From the NCBI GenBank assembly GCA_003240775.1, contig QFNI01000016.1, forward strand, positions 1 to 64,000: DNA of 64,000 nt, written 5' to 3'. The DNA comes from Mesorhizobium amorphae. GTDB taxonomy: Bacteria; Pseudomonadota; Alphaproteobacteria; Rhizobiales; Rhizobiaceae. Every line of letters starts with the position of its first letter. The stretch's first letter is position 1. The position numbers and the translations under genes are program-made. Positions 9,169 to 17,787 of the stretch are shown here, one piece after another. The notes beneath the pieces were generated by a model that saw only the letters and a list, made by a program, of their open reading frames with translations, did no database searches and was not told where the DNA came from.

Positions 9169-9756
9169 ATGTCCAAGTCGCTTCGCGCTTTCGTGGCAGC
9201 CGCCGCCCTCGCAACGGCAGCCATCGCTTCCCCCGTCTTCGCACCGCTCTCCGCCACTGCGGCTCTCGCCCAGGACAATCCGATGGTCGGCGGCGCGCCG
9301 ATGTATGCCGACAAGAACATCGTCGAGAACGCCGTCAACTCCAAGGATCACACGACGCTCGTCGCCGCCGTGCAGGCCGCGGGCCTTGCCGAGACGCTTT
9401 CGGGCCCCGGCCCCTTCACCGTCTTCGCGCCCACCAATGCAGCCTTCGAGGCGCTGCCGGCCGGCACGGTCGACACGCTTCTCAAGCCCGAGAACAAGGA
9501 CCAGCTCACCAAGGTGCTGACCGCCCACGTGGTGCCCGGCAAGGTGAGCGCGGCCGATCTCGCTGCCGGCATCAAGGCCGGCAACGGCAAGTTCAACATG
9601 ACCACCGTGAGCGGCGACGCGCTCACCGCCGAGATGAAGGGCGACAAGGTCGTGATCATGGACGAGAGCGGCGGCTCCGCCGAAGTGACCATCGCCGACG
9701 TCAACCAGTCTAACGGCGTGATCCACGTGGTCGACAAGGTGCTTCTGCCGAAGTGA
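9169..9756 (+). CDS. Secreted fasciclin-domain (FAS1) protein
   Basis: A 195-residue exported protein. Residues 1-35 form a signal peptide ending AALAQ. One FAS1 domain fills the rest, with the two conserved FAS1 blocks visible as GPFTVFAPTNAAFEAL and the C-terminal VIHVVDKVLLPK. FAS1 domains mediate adhesion or protein contacts at the cell surface. The ATG at 9169 has an AAGGAGA ribosome site with 8-nt spacing; the frame remains open upstream to 9082 but that part is unlikely to be translated. The gene stands alone between two terminator-like hairpins. In mycobacteria, FAS1 proteins are targets of the SigK/RskA pair, and a sigma/RskA-like pair is encoded 2-4 kb away here. Confidence 0.93.
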   Translation: MSKSLRAFVAAAALATAAIASPVFAPLSATAALAQDNPMVGGAPMYADKNIVENAVNSKDHTTLVAAVQAAGLAETLSGPGPFTVFAPTNAAFEALPAGTVDTLLKPENKDQLTKVLTAHVVPGKVSAADLAAGIKAGNGKFNMTTVSGDALTAEMKGDKVVIMDESGGSAEVTIADVNQSNGVIHVVDKVLLPK

Positions 9757-9831
9757 CCGGCTGAAGCGGTTCCCGCGCCGGGCTGTCCCTTCTCCGCGGC
9801 GCGGGTTCCTGCCGGTCAACGGCAAGAGCCA

Positions 9832-9873
9832 GGGTTCCCGCCTGGCAAGCAGCGCGGGAACCCACCACTTTTT
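9832..9873 (+). terminator. Probable terminator after fasciclin gene
   Basis: The 10-bp perfect stem GGGTTCCCGC/GCGGGAACCC (9832-9841 with 9854-9863) has a 12-nt loop and is followed by a run of five Ts at 9869-9873. A second GC-rich inverted repeat lies just before it, within 9765-9810. Confidence 0.65.
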
Positions 9874-9936
9874 CCCCCGCCACTTTCTCCAATGACGCCC
9901 TGCCCCTCGGCGGGGCGTTGCTGTATGGGGCAGGCC

Positions 9937-10578
9937 ATGACCGGCCCCGATCCTCTCGACCCCGCCCCCATGCCGGGCCAGCCCCGCGTGGGCTTCCTGA
10001 AGCCGCTGCTCGTCGGCCACGCCAATATCGAGGTGGGCGACTACACCTATTACGACGACCCCGAAGGCCCCGGGGGCTTCGCCGAGCGCTGCGTGCTCTA
10101 CCATTACCCCTTCGTCGGCGACCGGCTGGTGATCGGCCGTTTCTGCGCCATCGCCAAGGGCGCGCGCTTCATCATGAACGGCGGCGCGCATGCGCAAAGC
10201 GGCTTTTCGACCTTTCCCTTCAACATCTTCGGCAACGGTTGGGAAAAGGGCTTCGACCCCGCGACCTGGGCCGCCGAGAACCGCGGCGACACGGTTGTGG
10301 GCCATGATGTCTGGATCGGCTTGGACGCCACGATCATGCCGGGTGTCACGATCGGCCACGGCGCGATCATAGGCGCCTGCGCGGTGGTGACGGGAGATGT
10401 CGCGCCCTATGCAGTCATGGCGGGCAACCCCGCGCGCGCGGTGCGGTCGCGCTTCTCCCCCGAAACGGTGGAGCGGCTGCTCGCGCTCGCTTGGTGGGAC
10501 TGGCCGGCCGACAAGCTGTCCCGCAACCTCGACGCCGTGCGCGGCGCGGACCTGGACACCCTGGAGGCAGCCCGATGA
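9937..10578 (+). CDS. CatB-like hexapeptide-repeat acetyltransferase
   Basis: A 213-residue member of the xenobiotic acyltransferase group, related to chloramphenicol acetyltransferase CatB and streptogramin acetyltransferase Vat. It should transfer an acetyl group from acetyl-CoA to a hydroxyl. The left-handed beta-helix repeats run through the middle, including [20 protein letters not shown] and [16 protein letters not shown] catalytic-type His is in [10 protein letters not shown]. The C-terminal helix [13 protein letters not shown] is typical of the group. The start is uncertain (ATG at 9892, 9925 or 9937); I chose 9937. Its stop overlaps the engB start. The acceptor is unknown, and chromosomal members of this group are often not resistance enzymes. 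Confidence 0.85.
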   Translation: MTGPDPLDPAPMPGQPRVGFLKPLLVGHANIEVGDYTYYDDPEGPGGFAERCVLYHYPFVGDRLVIGRFCAIAKGARFIMNGGAHAQSGFSTFPFNIFGNGWEKGFDPATWAAENRGDTVVGHDVWIGLDATIMPGVTIGHGAIIGACAVVTGDVAPYAVMAGNPARAVRSRFSPETVERLLALAWWDWPADKLSRNLDAVRGADLDTLEAAR

Positions 10579-11213
10579 ACGACCAGACCGCCGTGTTCAC
10601 CCGCCCCTGGATCTTCCTGCGCGGTGTGCCCTCCATGAAGTTCCTGCCGCCCGAGGGCCCGCCAGAGATCGCCTTTGCCGGCCGCTCCAACGTGGGCAAG
10701 TCCTCGCTCATCAATGCCCTCGTCAGCCATCGGGGCCTGGCGCGGACTTCCAACACGCCCGGCCGCACGCAGGAGCTGAACTATTTCGTGCCGGACGGCT
10801 ATTCGGGCGAAGGCGAGGACCTGCCTCCCTTCGCGCTGGTGGACATGCCGGGCTACGGCTATGCCCAGGCCCCCAAGGACCAGGTGGACGCCTGGACCGC
10901 CCTGATCTTCGACTATCTGCGCGGCCGCACCACGCTTAAGCGGGTTTATCTGCTGGTCGATTCCCGCCACGGCGTGAAGAAGAACGACGAAGAGGCGATG
11001 GCGCTCTTGGACAAGGCGGCTGTGTCCTACCAGGTGGTGCTGACCAAGGCCGACAAGCTGAAGAGCGGCGAGATCGAGAAGCTGCGTGAGGCGACGCTCC
11101 TCAAGCTCAAGCGGCGGCCGGCAGCGTTCCCGGAGGTGCTCGCCACGTCTTCCGAAAAGGGCGCGGGGCTTGAGGAGCTCCAGGCAGCGATTCTTCGCGC
11201 GATCGCGGTGTGA
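10575..11213 (+). CDS. engB: Ribosome biogenesis GTP-binding protein YihA/EngB
   Basis: A 212-residue GTPase needed for assembly of the large ribosomal subunit. The P-loop is GRSNVGKSS, the G3 motif is DMPGYG and the G4 motif is TKADK. The switch region carries the family's [14 protein letters not shown] block. The ATG at 10575 overlaps the stop of the acetyltransferase gene (ATGA), suggesting translational coupling. A long palindromic repeat begins 4 bp after the stop codon. Confidence 0.96.
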   Translation: MNDQTAVFTRPWIFLRGVPSMKFLPPEGPPEIAFAGRSNVGKSSLINALVSHRGLARTSNTPGRTQELNYFVPDGYSGEGEDLPPFALVDMPGYGYAQAPKDQVDAWTALIFDYLRGRTTLKRVYLLVDSRHGVKKNDEEAMALLDKAAVSYQVVLTKADKLKSGEIEKLREATLLKLKRRPAAFPEVLATSSEKGAGLEELQAAILRAIAV

Positions 11214-11216
11214 GAG

Positions 11217-11349
11217 GTGCGTGCTTCGAGGCCCGCTTTCGCGGGCACCTCAGCATGAGGACCGTTGGGCGCTGACGCTCACCGTTTTGGGTTTGCGCCT
11301 TCTTCCCTCATGCTGAGGTGCCCGCGAAAGCGGGCCTCGAAGCACGCAC
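11217..11349. repeat. Palindromic intergenic repeat, copy 1 (44-bp perfect inverted repeat)
   Basis: Arms 11217-11260 and 11306-11349 are exact reverse complements over 44 bp, separated by 45 bp. Each arm also contains its own small hairpin (GCCCGC/GCGGGC with a 4-base loop). The element fills the gap between the convergent engB and msrB genes. A related copy lies at 31381-31508, also between convergent genes. It resembles the RIME/REP-like palindromic elements known from rhizobial genomes. It may serve as a bidirectional terminator or mRNA 3'-end stabiliser, which is inference. Confidence 0.9.
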
Positions 11350-11361
11350 GACCTTGCCGCC

Positions 11362-11862
11362 CTACGCCGCCACCGGCTTGAAGTTCAGCGCGACCCCATT
11401 GATGCAGTGGCGCTTGCCAGTGGGCTGGGGGCCGTCGTCGAAGATGTGACCGAGATGCCCGCCGCATCGCGCGCAATGCACCTCGGTGCGCACCATGAAC
11501 AGCGAGTTGTCCTCCTTGGTGCCCACGGCATTCGGTTCGGCCTGCCAGAACGAGGGCCAGCCCGTGCCCGAATCGAACTTGGTCTCCGAGGAATAAAGGC
11601 CGTTGTCGCAGCCTGCACAGTGGAAGAGCCCGCGGCGCTTCTCGTGGTTCAGCGGGCTCGTTCCAGCATATTCGGTCGCTTCCTCGCGCAGCACGGAATA
11701 TTGCTGCTCCGAAAGCTGGGCGCGCCATTCGGCCTCGGTTTTGGAAACGGGAAACGTCTCCCCTTCCGCGCGCGCGGTTCCGCTTCCGCGGAAGAACGCG
11801 CCCAGACCGCCGAAAAGCGCGGCGGTGGCTAAGCCTGCGGTCAGAAACATGCGGCGATCCAT
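11362..11862 (-). CDS. msrB: Exported peptide methionine-(R)-S-oxide reductase
   Basis: A 166-residue MsrB that reduces methionine-R-sulfoxide in damaged proteins. Zinc ligands are Cys82/85 and Cys130/133, and the catalytic Cys153 is in RHCINGVALNF. The conserved GTGWPSFW is at about residues 99-106. The ATG at 11862 has an AAGGAG ribosome site. The N-terminus (DRRMFLTAG plus a hydrophobic stretch) looks like a Tat signal, so the enzyme probably acts in the periplasm. It is the third gene after the sigma and anti-sigma genes, 73 bp downstream of the latter, which suggests that it belongs to their stress regulon. Confidence 0.94.
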   Translation of the reverse strand: MDRRMFLTAGLATAALFGGLGAFFRGSGTARAEGETFPVSKTEAEWRAQLSEQQYSVLREEATEYAGTSPLNHEKRRGLFHCAGCDNGLYSSETKFDSGTGWPSFWQAEPNAVGTKEDNSLFMVRTEVHCARCGGHLGHIFDDGPQPTGKRHCINGVALNFKPVAA

Positions 11863-11935
11863 CGTGTCGCTCCTTGCGCTGCCGTGCCAGATACCGCCGC
11901 AACGGGGTCCGAGAGAAATCAACTCGCCTTGAGCG

Positions 11936-12655
11936 TCAGATGTCGCGCAGGCTGCCTGCCGCCACAACCGGGCCGGTGGGCTGGCCGGTGGGCGAGCCGC
12001 CGGTCGGCTCCAGGCTGATGGCGAGCACCGCCCCCGCTTCCAGCTTCTCGCGCGCTTCCGGCGAGAGCGTGATGCGGATCGTGGCGCCGCCAGGCAGCAC
12101 GCCCATCGAGACGGGTGCCTGCTCGCCTTCGATCATCCAGAGCTCGAAATCGCGCGCCTGCGCCCGCTCGCCTGACACATGCGACAAGGATACCTCGCGC
12201 GCGCCATCGTAGAGTGCGAGATAGCGCACGTCGCTGTCTTGCGCATCGAGCGAAGCGACCAGCCGCGCGGCATCGGGCGCGACCGGCTCGAGAAGCGCCC
12301 GCCCGGACAGAAGCACGAGTGCTGCGAGTGCGGCCGCCGAAAGCCCGCGCCAGAAGACGAGGCTTTGCCAGATCCCCGCGGTCTTGCCCGCGCGCGCCAC
12401 ATCCGCACCGCTCGCGAACAAGCGCCGGTCGAGCGCGGCTTTGACGGCGGGCGGCGGCGTCACTTCCTCGTAGGCTGCGCCGAGGGGGGCGAGCCGCGCC
12501 TCCCAGCCATCCACCAGCGCGGCAAATTCGCGGTCCTCGACCATGCGGCGCGCGAGAGCTTCGCGCTCGGCCAAGGGCAGCGCGCCCACCACATATTCGG
12601 CGGCGAGCGCGTCGTCGCCGTCCAGCCCTTCGTCGAAACCGTCCCGGGCGCTCAT
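11936..12655 (-). CDS. RskA-like anti-sigma factor
   Basis: A 239-residue single-pass membrane protein. The N-terminal cytoplasmic part carries the AAEYVVGALPLAEREAL motif typical of anti-sigma-K factors. One transmembrane helix is at about residues 104-120, and the periplasmic C-terminal domain matches the RskA family, including the ARDFELWMIEG block. It should hold the neighbouring ECF sigma factor inactive until an envelope or redox signal releases it. The ATG at 12655 overlaps the sigma-factor stop codon (ATGA), so the two are translationally coupled. Confidence 0.9.
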   Translation of the reverse strand: MSARDGFDEGLDGDDALAAEYVVGALPLAEREALARRMVEDREFAALVDGWEARLAPLGAAYEEVTPPPAVKAALDRRLFASGADVARAGKTAGIWQSLVFWRGLSAAALAALVLLSGRALLEPVAPDAARLVASLDAQDSDVRYLALYDGAREVSLSHVSGERAQARDFELWMIEGEQAPVSMGVLPGGATIRITLSPEAREKLEAGAVLAISLEPTGGSPTGQPTGPVVAAGSLRDI

Positions 12656-13197
12656 CGCTCCAGACATTCCTTCAGCTTCATCAGGCTGCGGCGCAGCCAG
12701 GTACGCATCGTGTTGAGCGGCACGCCGAAACGCGCTGCCAGCTCGTCATAGCTGTCCCCCCTCAGATAGGCGCCCCGCACGGCCTCCGCCCGCGCTTCGT
12801 CCAGTTCACCCAGGCACCGGTCGAGCCGCGCGCCCTCGCCGCTCGAAACGGCCACGGCTTCGGGGCTCGGCTGCTCGTCGGCCACGTCGAGTGCCGCGTC
12901 GAGGTCGACCGCCGGCGCCTTGCGCGTCCGCACCCGGTCGATCGCGTGGTTGCGTGCCACCGCCACCAGCCACGAGATCGGCGAAAGCTCGGAAACCGCG
13001 AAACGGTCCGCCTTGGTCCAGATCTTGACGTAGACCTCCTGCAGCGCTTCCTCCGCATCGGCCCTGTTGCCCAAGACACGCAGGCACACACCGAAAAGTT
13101 TCGCGGAAGTTCGCCGGTAAAGCATGTCGAACGCCGCGCGCTCGCGTAGCGCGGTGCGCACGATCAGCTTGGCGATGTCGGGCGAGCCTGGGGTCAT
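12652..13197 (-). CDS. RNA polymerase ECF sigma factor (SigK-like)
   Basis: A 181-residue extracytoplasmic-function sigma factor. Region 2 covers about residues 20-90, including NRADAEEALQEVYVKIW and the -10-recognition stretch WLVAVARNHAIDRVR. Region 4 is a C-terminal helix-turn-helix (DSYDELAARFGVPLNTMRTW). It is coupled to an RskA-like anti-sigma gene, and the pair resembles SigK/RskA systems. A TGAAAG-N18-CGAT sequence about 50 bp upstream could be its own promoter, implying autoregulation. Confidence 0.92.
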   Translation of the reverse strand: MTPGSPDIAKLIVRTALRERAAFDMLYRRTSAKLFGVCLRVLGNRADAEEALQEVYVKIWTKADRFAVSELSPISWLVAVARNHAIDRVRTRKAPAVDLDAALDVADEQPSPEAVAVSSGEGARLDRCLGELDEARAEAVRGAYLRGDSYDELAARFGVPLNTMRTWLRRSLMKLKECLER

Positions 13198-13249
13198 CGA
13201 GGCGACACGCTACTGATCGGCGGCCCTTTTGCCTAGCTCAACCCCGCTA

Positions 13250-13277
13250 ATCGGCCTGCGGCGTCTTCCACCTTTCA
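13250..13277 (-). promoter_or_regulatory. Candidate autoregulated ECF promoter of the sigma operon
   Basis: On the minus strand, TGAAAG (13277-13272) and CGAT (13253-13250) are separated by 18 bp, the same layout as the TGAAAC-N18-CGTA sequence upstream of the fasciclin gene. It lies about 50 bp before the sigma-factor start. Confidence 0.45.
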
Positions 13278-13329
13278 CATGCCTTGCGCTATGAGCGCGC
13301 CGACCCCTCTCTTTTTGCCGGGAGCCATC

Positions 13330-14220
13330 ATGTCCGACCAGTCCTCAGCGCTTGCCCAGGCGCAGCTGCTTTCGGCAGCGCTTCCCTTCATGCAGCGCTA
13401 CGAGAACAAGACCGTGGTGGTGAAGTATGGCGGGCACGCCATGGGCAACCCCGAACTCGGCCAGGCCTTCGCGCGAGACATAGCGCTTCTCAAGCAGTCC
13501 GGCGTGAACCCGATCGTGGTGCATGGCGGCGGGCCGCAGATCCAGGCCATGCTTTCCAAACTCGGAATCGAATCGCGCTTCGAAGGCGGTCTTCGCGTCA
13601 CCGACCAGCGCACGGTGGAGGTGGTGGAGATGGTTCTCGCCGGCTCCATCAACAAGGAGATCGTCGCCCTCATCAACGCCGAGGGCGAGTGGGCCATCGG
13701 CCTGTGTGGCAAGGACGGCAACATGGTCTTCGCCGAAAAGGCCAAGAAAACGGTGATCGACCCCGAATCGAACATCGAGCGCGTGCTCGACCTCGGTTTC
13801 GTGGGCGAGCCGGCGGAAGTCGACCGCACGCTGCTCGACCTTCTCGCGCGCTCCGAGATGATCCCCGTGATAGCGCCGGTGGCGCCGGGCCGCGACGGCC
13901 AGACCTACAACATCAACGCCGACACGTTCGCCGGCGCGATCGCGGGGGCGGTGGAAGCCAAGCGCCTCTTGTTTCTGACAGACGTTCCCGGCGTTCTCGA
14001 CAAGAACAAGGAACTGATCAACGAGCTTTCGGTGGCGGAAGCGCGCGCGCTGATCGCCGACGGCACGATCTCGGGCGGCATGATCCCCAAGGTCGAGACC
14101 TGCATCGAGGCCATCGAGCGCGGCGTCGAAGGTGTCGTCATCCTGAACGGCAAGACGCCCCATGCGGTTCTGCTCGAACTCTTCACCGAGCACGGCGCGG
14201 GCACACTGCTCGTGCCCTAA
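13330..14220 (+). CDS. argB: Acetylglutamate kinase
   Basis: A 296-residue amino-acid kinase that phosphorylates N-acetylglutamate in the second step of arginine synthesis. Family blocks are [11 protein letters not shown] near the N-terminus, [11 protein letters not shown], the acetylglutamate-binding [15 protein letters not shown], and [15 protein letters not shown]. The ATG at 13330 ([10 protein letters not shown]) is chosen; an open frame extends upstream to 13279 but adds unconserved residues. Its 3' end overlaps the convergent EamA gene by 4 bp. Confidence 0.97.
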   Translation: MSDQSSALAQAQLLSAALPFMQRYENKTVVVKYGGHAMGNPELGQAFARDIALLKQSGVNPIVVHGGGPQIQAMLSKLGIESRFEGGLRVTDQRTVEVVEMVLAGSINKEIVALINAEGEWAIGLCGKDGNMVFAEKAKKTVIDPESNIERVLDLGFVGEPAEVDRTLLDLLARSEMIPVIAPVAPGRDGQTYNINADTFAGAIAGAVEAKRLLFLTDVPGVLDKNKELINELSVAEARALIADGTISGGMIPKVETCIEAIERGVEGVVILNGKTPHAVLLELFTEHGAGTLLVP

Positions 14221-15110
14221 CGTCCGAGCAGCAGGATCACGATAGCCCCGGCGATCATTCCGCAGCCTGCCAGCTCGCGTTTCGAGACCGTTTCCCGGAA
14301 CACGAGCACGGAGGCTGCGACCGTGAACAACATCTCCACTTGCGCGAGCGACTTCACGAGCGCTGCGTTCTGCAGCGTCATGGCCGTGAACCAACCGAAC
14401 GAGGCGGTGGCGCCCACGAGCCCGACCGCAACCGAAGGCTTCCAGGCCCTGGCGATGCGGCCGAACTCGCCGGGGTTCCGCCACGCCATCCAGCCGAGCA
14501 TCAGCACCGTCTGGAATGCGGTCGTCGCTACGAGCGTCACGGCGGCCTGCATCTCCGGCGTCGGGCCTGCGAGCGAAAGCGAGGCCGCGCGATAGGCGAC
14601 GGCGGATGCGCCGAACAGCGTGCCCGACAAGAGCCCGATGCCCGCCGCGCGCGAGCGCAAGGCATCGCGCAGCCGCGTGCCGGGTACGAGCGTGATCACC
14701 ACCACGCCCACCACGCTGACCGCGATGGCGATCGCCGCCCACCCGTTCAACCGGTCGCCCAGGAACACGAAACCGAAAAGGGCCGCCTGCATCGGCTCGG
14801 TGCGCGAATAGGCCGTGCCTGCCGCGAAATTGCGCAGCGAGAAGAGATGCACGAGAAGTGCGGTCGCCCCGATCTGCGTGAGCCCGCCGATCACGGCCCA
14901 GGCCAGGAACGCCGCATTTGGCACGGGCAGCGGCTGCCTGAAACCCCAATGCAGCACGCCCGCAAAGATCACCGCGAAAGGCAGGCCGAAGCCGAAGCGC
15001 ACGAAAGTCGCGCCCGTCGTGCCCATCACCCCCTTGAGGTGCTTCTGGAGCGCCGAGCGCAGGTTCTGGAGAAACGCAGCCGCGATCGTGATGGGAATCC
15101 AGAGTTCCAT
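14217..15110 (-). CDS. EamA-family (DMT) transporter
   Basis: A 297-residue integral membrane protein with about ten predicted helices arranged as two EamA repeats, the fold of drug/metabolite exporters. The second repeat begins near residue 160 ([22 protein letters not shown]). It ends with a hydrophobic helix [14 protein letters not shown]. It is convergent with argB with a 4-bp overlap and divergent from the HAD-phosphatase gene. The substrate cannot be predicted. Confidence 0.87.
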   Translation of the reverse strand: MELWIPITIAAAFLQNLRSALQKHLKGVMGTTGATFVRFGFGLPFAVIFAGVLHWGFRQPLPVPNAAFLAWAVIGGLTQIGATALLVHLFSLRNFAAGTAYSRTEPMQAALFGFVFLGDRLNGWAAIAIAVSVVGVVVITLVPGTRLRDALRSRAAGIGLLSGTLFGASAVAYRAASLSLAGPTPEMQAAVTLVATTAFQTVLMLGWMAWRNPGEFGRIARAWKPSVAVGLVGATASFGWFTAMTLQNAALVKSLAQVEMLFTVAASVLVFRETVSKRELAGCGMIAGAIVILLLGR

Positions 15111-15178
15111 GCGACCCGCCCCTTTCCACGCGGCGTCGGCACCTACCCTTGCCGCAATCGCCGTGTCAAAGCGGGCCC

Positions 15179-15883
15179 ATGACCAAGCTTCCCCATCCCG
15201 ACCATTTCCAGGACGTCGACGTCTGGGCCTTCGACCTCGACAACACGCTCTATCCGCCTGCCACCAACCTCTTCGCGCAGATCGATGTCCGGATGACGCA
15301 ATATGTCTCCGAGCTTCTCACCCTGCCTCCCGCGGAAGCCCGCGTCCTGCAGAAGCAACTCTACCGCGAGCACGGCACCACGCTTGCCGGCTTGATGGCC
15401 AAGCATCATGTCGACCCTGACGATTTCCTGCGCCGGGTGCACGACATCGACTACGAGCCCGTGCTGGCCAACCCGGAACTCGGGAAAGCCATCGCGCGGC
15501 TGCCGGGCCGCAAGTTCATCTTCACCAATGGCGACCGGCCCCATGCCGAGCGCACAGCCACTAAGCTCGGCATCCTCCACCATTTCGAGGACATCTTCGA
15601 CATCGTGGCGGCCGAGTTGAACCCGAAACCCGCGCCCTACGCTTACGCCCGCTTCCTGGAGCGCCACGGCATCAGCGGCCCGAACGCCGCCATGTTCGAG
15701 GATCTGGCGCAGAACCTCGTGGTGCCCAAGGAACTTGGCATGCGCACCGTGCTCGTCGTGCCGGCCAACCTGGAGAACACCTTCTCCGAAGTCTGGGAGC
15801 GCGACCGCGATTTCACCGACGAGGTGGACTTCGTGACCGACGATCTCACGGCCTTCCTGTCCCGCATCGTCCACGCAGCGTGA
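15179..15883 (+). CDS. HAD-family pyrimidine 5'-nucleotidase
   Basis: A 234-residue HAD hydrolase of the subgroup annotated as pyrimidine 5'-nucleotidase. Motif I is FDLDNTLYPP with two Asp, motif II is FTNGDRPHAERTA, motif III is the Lys in NPKPAPYAY, and motif IV is FEDLAQNL. The DNTLYP form is characteristic of this subgroup. It would remove phosphate from nucleoside monophosphates. The ATG at 15179 follows a 17-residue open extension that is not needed. It overlaps the following DUF817 gene by GTGA. Confidence 0.87.
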   Translation: MTKLPHPDHFQDVDVWAFDLDNTLYPPATNLFAQIDVRMTQYVSELLTLPPAEARVLQKQLYREHGTTLAGLMAKHHVDPDDFLRRVHDIDYEPVLANPELGKAIARLPGRKFIFTNGDRPHAERTATKLGILHHFEDIFDIVAAELNPKPAPYAYARFLERHGISGPNAAMFEDLAQNLVVPKELGMRTVLVVPANLENTFSEVWERDRDFTDEVDFVTDDLTAFLSRIVHAA

Positions 15884-16761
15884 GCCGCTTCACCAGCCTC
15901 GAAGCGCGGATCGACCGCGCGGCGCATGTCGTTCTCGCGCGCCTGCCGCAAGGCGGGTTTGGCGGTGCGAGCGTCGAGTTCCTGGTGTTCGGCCTCAAGC
16001 AGGCCTGGGCCTGCCTGTTCGGCGGGCTGATCCTGGCGCTGCTCGTCGCCACCCGCCTCGTCTGGCAGGACGACTGGCCGCTCGCTCGCTACGACTTCCT
16101 GTTTCTCGCAAGCCTCGCCATCCAGGTGGGAATGCTCGCGGCCAAGCTCGAAACGCCGGGCGAGGCCAAGGCCATCCTGATCTTCCACGTGGTCGGCACC
16201 GCGATGGAACTGTTCAAGACGGCCACAGGCTCCTGGGTCTATCCCGAGGAGGCCTTCTTCCGCATCGCGGGCGTGCCCTTGTTCTCGGGCTTCATGTATG
16301 CGGCGGTGGGCTCATATCTCGCCCGCATCTCCCGCATCTTCGACATGCGCTACACGCGCTATCCCCCGCTCTGGACGACGGTGCTCCTGGCGGGCGCCAT
16401 CTACGTCAATTTCTTCGCCCACCACTTCGTGTGGGACATCCGCATTGTGCTCTTCGCCGCCACCGCCGTGCTCTTCGGGCGCACGGTGGTGCATTACCGC
16501 GTTTTCCGCTTCCGCCACCGGATGCCGCTCATGCTCGGCTTCTTCCTGGTCTCGCTCTTCATCTGGCTGGCCGAGAACATCGCCACCTGGGCACGCGCCT
16601 GGAGCTATCCCTCCCAGGCCGAAGCTTGGACGCCCGTGAGCGCAGCCAAGCTCGGCGCGTGGTTCCTGCTGATGATCGTGTCCTTCGTGCTGGTGACCCT
16701 GGTGCACCGCCCAAAAGGGCTCGCGGAGGAAGAAGGAAAGACCCCTCCGCCCCAGCCCTGA
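15880..16761 (+). CDS. DUF817 family integral membrane protein
   Basis: A 293-residue membrane protein that I recognise as DUF817 from its conserved block around FHVVGTAMELFKTATGSWVYPE and from YVNFFAHHFVWDIR. About eight hydrophobic helices are visible. The start is GTG at 15880, inside the stop of the upstream phosphatase (GTGA overlap), so translation is coupled. The function of the family is unknown. Several conserved charged and aromatic residues inside helices suggest a binding or catalytic site. Confidence 0.85.
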   Translation: MSRFTSLEARIDRAAHVVLARLPQGGFGGASVEFLVFGLKQAWACLFGGLILALLVATRLVWQDDWPLARYDFLFLASLAIQVGMLAAKLETPGEAKAILIFHVVGTAMELFKTATGSWVYPEEAFFRIAGVPLFSGFMYAAVGSYLARISRIFDMRYTRYPPLWTTVLLAGAIYVNFFAHHFVWDIRIVLFAATAVLFGRTVVHYRVFRFRHRMPLMLGFFLVSLFIWLAENIATWARAWSYPSQAEAWTPVSAAKLGAWFLLMIVSFVLVTLVHRPKGLAEEEGKTPPPQP

Positions 16762-16767
16762 GAAGCG

Positions 16768-17016
16768 TCAGCCGCGCCGGCGCGGCTGGGCCTTGCTCGC
16801 GGCTGCGGCTGCTCCGTGGCGCGCGGCCTGGGTTTCCTCGCTCTCGTCCATCTCCTGCGCGCCGCGGATCAGCCCATCGGCGTCCACGCCTTCTGGCAGG
16901 CGCCGGATCTTGGCCCCCACGGCCCCCGTCTTGCCGTCACCGTCGAGCATGTGACCGAGATCCTTCTCCTGCTGCTCCTCCATCATGGCGTTGTCGGGGT
17001 TGGTCATGCCGGACAT
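16768..17016 (-). CDS. Small hypothetical protein
   Basis: An 82-residue hydrophilic protein with no recognised domain. It is rich in Met, Glu and Asp at the N-terminus (NPDNAMMEEQQEKDLGHML) and ends in a basic, Ala-rich tail (AAAAASKAQPRRRG). The ATG at 17016 has a GGAG ribosome site 9 nt upstream, which supports translation. It is convergent with the DUF817 gene, 6 bp away, and divergent from the GST gene. Confidence 0.6.
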   Translation of the reverse strand: MSGMTNPDNAMMEEQQEKDLGHMLDGDGKTGAVGAKIRRLPEGVDADGLIRGAQEMDESEETQAARHGAAAAASKAQPRRRG

Positions 17017-17129
17017 CACAAATCACTCCTTTGATGACGAGGGAACGCCACGCATTCCCAGGCAGTTCCGAGAAAGCACATAGTGCGGCATGCTGCGCCG
17101 GCGCTCGAATGCGAACGGAAGAGTTCTCC

Positions 17130-17783
17130 ATGGCACCCACCATCACAGCGTTTGAGGCCTCGCCCGATGGCGGCCAAGGCATGGCGCGTGACATGCGCGT
17201 GCGCTGGGCGCTCGAAGAGGTCGGCCGACCTTACGGGGTGCGCCTGCTTTCCATGTCCGCGATGAAGGAGCCCGCCCACCGCGCGCTTCATCCCTTCGGC
17301 CAGATCCCGACCTATGAGGAGGACGGCCTCGTTCTCTTCGAGACCGGCGCCATCGTGCTTCACATCGCCGAGCGCCACGCCGGCCTTCTGCCCGAAGAGC
17401 CGCCGGCCCGCGCCCGAGCGATCGCCTGGGTGTTCGCGGCGCTCAACACCGTCGAGCCGCCGATCGTGGAACTGGAGATGGCCGATCTTCTGGAACGCGA
17501 CAGGAGATGGCACCGGGAGCGCCGACCGCTGATCGTGGAGCGCGTCCGCGCGCGGCTGGACGATCTTTCCGCCCACCTGGGCGATGCCGAGTGGATCGAC
17601 GGCCCCTTCAGCGCCGCCGACCTCCTGCTCGTCACCGTGCTGCGCAGGCTGGAGGACACGGACGTGCTCGACGCCTACCCCACACTTTCCGCCTATGTCG
17701 CCCGCGGCGAGAAGCGCCCGGCCTACGCCCGCGCCTTTGCCGCCCAGCGCGCCGTCTTCGAGAACCGGCCGGCGGCCGGCTGA
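17130..17783 (+). CDS. Glutathione S-transferase family protein
   Basis: A 217-residue GST-like protein. The N-terminal thioredoxin-fold domain contains RVRWALEEVGRPY, the cis-Pro loop GQIPTYEEDG and the glutathione-binding ETGAIVLHIAE. The helical C-terminal domain includes GPFSAADLLLVTVLRRL, the usual GST N-capping region. Such proteins conjugate or reduce substrates with glutathione. The start at 17130 is chosen because upstream in-frame sequence belongs to a shadow frame. It is convergent with the LOG-family gene, 4 bp away. Confidence 0.9.
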   Translation: MAPTITAFEASPDGGQGMARDMRVRWALEEVGRPYGVRLLSMSAMKEPAHRALHPFGQIPTYEEDGLVLFETGAIVLHIAERHAGLLPEEPPARARAIAWVFAALNTVEPPIVELEMADLLERDRRWHRERRPLIVERVRARLDDLSAHLGDAEWIDGPFSAADLLLVTVLRRLEDTDVLDAYPTLSAYVARGEKRPAYARAFAAQRAVFENRPAAG

Positions 17784-17787
17784 CCCT

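Noticed and set aside
7357..10359. A 1000-codon open frame on the minus strand
   Set aside because: It runs antisense to yidC, the fasciclin gene and the acetyltransferase, all of which are clear genes. Its translation is His/Arg/Gly-rich with no domain, typical of antisense frames in high-GC DNA.
9937..10578. Chloramphenicol or streptogramin resistance gene
   Set aside because: The fold matches that group, but the gene is coupled to engB in a core region without mobile elements, so a resistance role is not supported.
13284..15182. A 632-codon open frame on the plus strand
   Set aside because: It overlaps argB in another frame and the EamA gene in antisense; no domain is recognisable.
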